From NCBI GenBank assembly GCA_001874255.1, contig MPDC01000014.1, forward strand, positions 1 to 64,000: a stretch of DNA of 64,000 nucleotides, in the 5' to 3' direction. The position numbers and the translations under genes are program-made. A model generated the notes under the pieces. The model worked only from the letters and a program-made list of their open reading frames with translations, did no database searches and was not told the origin of the DNA. The DNA is from Alphaproteobacteria bacterium MedPE-SWcel (GTDB lineage Bacteria > Pseudomonadota > Alphaproteobacteria > Rhodobacterales > Rhodobacteraceae). Below, piece after piece: positions 61,626 through 64,000 of the stretch (position 1 is the stretch's first letter; each line of letters starts with the position of its first letter).

Positions 61626-62078
61626 ATGCCGATCCCCAGCGTTTTCAACCGCTTTGCATGTGCCGTCTTGATCGGACTGTCGGGAATAGCCGCCTGCACC
61701 GAGCTCCCCACTGCCGGGCCGCAGGCGGATTTCTATGCAGCGCGCACGCAGGCGCGGGTCTATGTGCTGGATGCCCGCAGCTTTGAAGTCGTGCCGCAAA
61801 TCGGCGCCTATGGTGCTGCATATTGGTGCACCGCTGCGGATTTTGCCCGGCGGCGGCTTGGGGCAGGGTGGTCGCAAATGATCTACGTTCAGAAGGGGCG
61901 GGCGGATAGCGTTGTCAGCGGCCGTATTGATGCGGTGACCTTCACCTTGGACGAAGTTCCGCGCGCCGAAGAACATTCTCTGATCCGCCGGGCCTATGGC
62001 TTCAAACCCGGTGATGCCTTCAGCCTGTCCACGGCCGAGGGCTTCTGCCGCGAAATCGAACCGCTTCTTGTCTTTTAG
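61626..62078 (+). CDS. Putative small lipoprotein
   Basis: 150 residues. A signal peptide with a lipobox (LIGLSGIAACTELP) suggests a lipidated cysteine. The start at 61626 (MPIPSVFNRFACAVLIG) is chosen because AAGGAAGG lies about 9 bases upstream; the ATG at 61617 would sit directly on that site. The mature domain has two cysteines (YWCTA and GFCRE). No family was recognised. yjbQ starts 12 bp downstream. Confidence 0.65.
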   Translation: MPIPSVFNRFACAVLIGLSGIAACTELPTAGPQADFYAARTQARVYVLDARSFEVVPQIGAYGAAYWCTAADFARRRLGAGWSQMIYVQKGRADSVVSGRIDAVTFTLDEVPRAEEHSLIRRAYGFKPGDAFSLSTAEGFCREIEPLLVF

Positions 62079-62089
62079 GGGCGGAGCGC

Positions 62090-62509
62090 ATGTCGCAGCA
62101 CGAGTTTAAACTCGAAACGAGCGGTCAGGGGCTCTATGAATTCACGCGGGCGGTCTGCACCTGGGTCGCTCAGTCGGGGGTGTCGGCCGGGGTGCTGACG
62201 CTCTTTGTGCGCCACACGTCCTGCTCCTTGTTGGTGCAGGAAAACGCCGATCCCGAGGTTCGTGCGGACTTGCTGGCGTATTTTTCCCGCCTCGTGCCGC
62301 CATCCAGCGATCCTTCGATGGCCTATTTGCGCCACACCTATGAGGGACCGGACGATATGCCAGCTCATATCAGGGCGGCAATGATGCCAGTGAGCCTGTC
62401 GATCCCGATTTCCCAGGGGCAGCCGGTGCTTGGTACCTGGCAGGGCATCTATCTGTTCGAGCACCGCGACGCGCCACATCATCGCCGGGTCTTTGCACAT
62501 CTTGGCTAG
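62090..62509 (+). CDS. YjbQ family (UPF0047) protein
   Basis: 139 residues of the YjbQ family, compact beta-sandwich proteins; some show weak thiamine-phosphate synthase activity, but the real role is uncertain. Signature blocks are LFVRHTSCSLLVQENAD and YEGPDDMPAHIRAAMM. The start follows GGGGCGGAG. It is 11 bp from the lipoprotein gene, probably in the same transcript. Confidence 0.9.
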   Translation: MSQHEFKLETSGQGLYEFTRAVCTWVAQSGVSAGVLTLFVRHTSCSLLVQENADPEVRADLLAYFSRLVPPSSDPSMAYLRHTYEGPDDMPAHIRAAMMPVSLSIPISQGQPVLGTWQGIYLFEHRDAPHHRRVFAHLG

Positions 62510-62526
62510 CCCGCTCCAATGTCTGA

Positions 62527-62596
62527 GTGCCAAGGGCCGCGGGCCCAGGGCTATGGACCAAGGACTACGGACCAAGGACTACGGGCCAAGGTGTTG
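62527..62596. repeat. 14-bp tandem repeat, about five units
   Basis: GTGCCAAGGGCCGC, GGGCCCAGGGCTAT, GGACCAAGGACTAC, GGACCAAGGACTAC and GGGCCAAGGTGTTG follow without gaps. The two central units are identical and the outer ones degenerate. It lies between yjbQ and nrdR. Confidence 0.85.
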
Positions 62597-62704
62597 CGGT
62601 GGCAATTCCCCTCTACCCAAACCCTAGCAGCTCCCCTATAGTTGTGGATAAATGCGCAAGACTGCGCACTAAAGCGATTTTGTGTCAGGAAAGGGAGCCC
62701 GCGG

Positions 62705-63172
62705 ATGCGCTGCCCGTTTTGCGGAAATGTCGATACCCAAGTGAAGGATTCACGCCCGGCAGAGGATCACGTCTCTATTCGTCGGCGCCGGTCCTGTCCG
62801 GCCTGCGGTGGCCGCTTCACCACCTATGAACGGGTCCAGCTGCGGGATCTTGTGGTGATCAAATCCAACGGCAAGCGTGAGGATTTCGACCGCGACAAGC
62901 TGGAACGCTCCATCCGGATCTCCATGCAGAAACGCCCTGTGGATCCGGAACGGATCGATCAGATGATCTCTGGCATCGTGAGGCGGCTGGAGAGCATGGG
63001 GGAAACCGATATCCGCTCCAAGATGATCGGCGAAATCGCGATGGAAGCGCTGGCCCGGATCGATACCGTGGCCTATGTGCGTTTCGCCAGCGTTTATAAA
63101 AACTTCCAGGCGGCCGACGATTTCGAGGACTTCGTTCACGAGCTGCGGCCACCGGTCCAGCCTGACAGCTGA
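62705..63172 (+). CDS. nrdR: Transcriptional regulator NrdR
   Basis: 155 residues from the ATG at 62705 ([18 protein letters not shown]), preceded by GGGAG; the track's extension is dropped. A zinc ribbon (CPFCG...[14 protein letters not shown]) and an ATP-cone domain ([33 protein letters not shown]) identify NrdR, the repressor of ribonucleotide reductase genes that senses ATP/dATP. ribD follows 37 bp later, the standard order. Confidence 0.96.
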   Translation: MRCPFCGNVDTQVKDSRPAEDHVSIRRRRSCPACGGRFTTYERVQLRDLVVIKSNGKREDFDRDKLERSIRISMQKRPVDPERIDQMISGIVRRLESMGETDIRSKMIGEIAMEALARIDTVAYVRFASVYKNFQAADDFEDFVHELRPPVQPDS

Positions 63173-63208
63173 TCTTCGGATCTGACGTGCAGGGAAAGGT
63201 CTGAGCCC

Positions 63209-64000
63209 ATGACCCAGAGTGATGATCGCTTCATGGCGATGGCCCTGTCGCTCGGACGCAGAGGGCAGGGCCGGACCTGGCCCAATCCTGCGGTCGGATG
63301 TGTCATCGTGCGCTCAGGCCGTATTGTCGGGCGTGGCTGGACCCAACCCGGTGGCAGACCCCACGCAGAGGTCGTGGCCCTGGCGCAGGCCGGAACCGCC
63401 GCCCAGGGCGCCACTGCCTATGTCAGCCTCGAACCCTGCGCTCATACCGGTCAGACCCCGCCCTGCGCCCAGGCGTTGATCGATGCCGGGGTTGCGCGGG
63501 TGGTGGCCGCGATTGGCGACAGTGACCCGCGGGTCAGCGGTCAGGGCTTTGCACTGTTGCACGCGGCGGGAATACCCGTCACCACCGGGGTTCGCGCCGA
63601 TGAGGCCGGCTGCGATCACGAAGGGTTCTTCCTCAGGACGGAACAGGGGCGGCCATTTGTAACGCTCAAGCTGGCAGCCAGTTTTGACGGCCGTATTGCG
63701 ACCGGATCAGGTCAGAGCAAATGGATCACCGGCGCCGAATCCCGCCGGGCGGTGCATGCCATGCGCGCCCGCCATGACGCCGTGATGGTTGGCGCGGGGA
63801 CGGCCCGGGCTGATGATCCCACACTGACCGTGCGGGAGCTTGGCATCCGGGATCAGCCTGCGCGGGTGGTTGTGTCACGTCATCTCGATTTGCCGCTGAT
63901 GAGCAGTCTGGCCCGTTCGGCGAAGGATGTGCCACTGTTCCTCTGTCATGGCCACAGTGCCGACGCAGAGCGCATCCGCGCATGGGAAGGGGTCGGAGCC
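63209..64000 (+). CDS. ribD: RibD, bifunctional deaminase/reductase of riboflavin synthesis (partial)
   Basis: The ATG at 63209 (MTQSDDRFMAMALSLGRRGQ) with GGAAAGG upstream opens a frame that continues to the window edge (264 codons, no stop). The N-terminal deaminase domain has the zinc site PHAEVVAL and LEPCAHTGQTPPC; the reductase domain begins near FVTLKLAASFDGRIATGSGQ and carries DAVMVGAGTARADDPTL. It converts the first pyrimidine intermediate of riboflavin biosynthesis. The gene is absent from the ORF track because it runs off the edge. Confidence 0.95.
   Translation, partial: MTQSDDRFMAMALSLGRRGQGRTWPNPAVGCVIVRSGRIVGRGWTQPGGRPHAEVVALAQAGTAAQGATAYVSLEPCAHTGQTPPCAQALIDAGVARVVAAIGDSDPRVSGQGFALLHAAGIPVTTGVRADEAGCDHEGFFLRTEQGRPFVTLKLAASFDGRIATGSGQSKWITGAESRRAVHAMRARHDAVMVGAGTARADDPTLTVRELGIRDQPARVVVSRHLDLPLMSSLARSAKDVPLFLCHGHSADAERIRAWEGVGA

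Overview
The window looks like a chromosomal segment of a marine-type alphaproteobacterium of the Rhodobacterales (Roseobacter group). Support: high G+C, tandem-domain GlpX, a soxBDAG operon, alphaproteobacterial signals (a GTTC-N7-GTTC SOS box and a TGA-N9-TCA iron-rhodo box), a fused carnitine dehydrogenase/thioesterase, and the dnaG-rpoD neighbourhood typical of the group. The assignment rests on gene families and order read by eye; no database search was run.

Layout. 1-316: a junction between two broken mobile-gene fragments (serine recombinase and the end of an IS3-family element). 364-2755: glpR-glpD. 2893-9037: a minus-strand iron cluster (hemP, imelysin, bfd, bfr, di-haem DUF1111 protein, second imelysin, DUF1513 protein) preceded by a candidate iron-rhodo box. 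9407-15129: metG, an MFS transporter, an orphan SOS-boxed ImuA-like gene, a rhodanese and an aldo/keto reductase. 15473-19953: a carnitine catabolic locus (GlxA-type regulator, BKACE enzyme, dehydrogenase-thioesterase fusion, SDR). 20002-23140: an XRE regulator with its own palindrome, a DUF2061 protein coupled to a membrane desaturase, and a DMT transporter. 23405-27125: NUDIX, DUF983, then an overlapping operon of EF-hand protein, ECF sigma factor, anti-sigma-like protein and periplasmic sensor-like protein. 27313-33548: signalling genes (a PleD-like cyclase with a degenerate receiver; an H-NOX-like protein that lacks its haem ligands, coupled to an H-NOXA-GGDEF cyclase) around DUF3572, a HAD phosphatase and an MttB-family methyltransferase. 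33803-45280: molybdopterin oxidoreductase, MocR regulator, two tRNA-Glu genes, recJ, glpX, hom, a small lipoprotein, TetR, pirin and a membrane protein. 45493-48344: three Tad-type pseudopilin/TadG genes. 48747-64000: gdh, a DEDDh exonuclease, soxBDAG, dnaG, rpoD, small proteins, yjbQ, nrdR and the start of ribD.

How genes may work together. The carnitine locus should yield glycine betaine, the MttB-family protein is a candidate for demethylating a quaternary amine, and SoxBDAG oxidises sarcosine to glycine. The window therefore holds pieces of a methylated-amine route, though these loci lie 10-30 kb apart and the link is inferred. Two diguanylate cyclases have partner or receiver domains that have lost the usual sensing residues.

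Repeats are a second theme. Several intergenic gaps carry short tandem arrays (10-23 bp units, often exactly 16 bp), and there are two dispersed repeat families with two copies each: one GC-rich and hairpin-forming, the other a 23-bp sequence.
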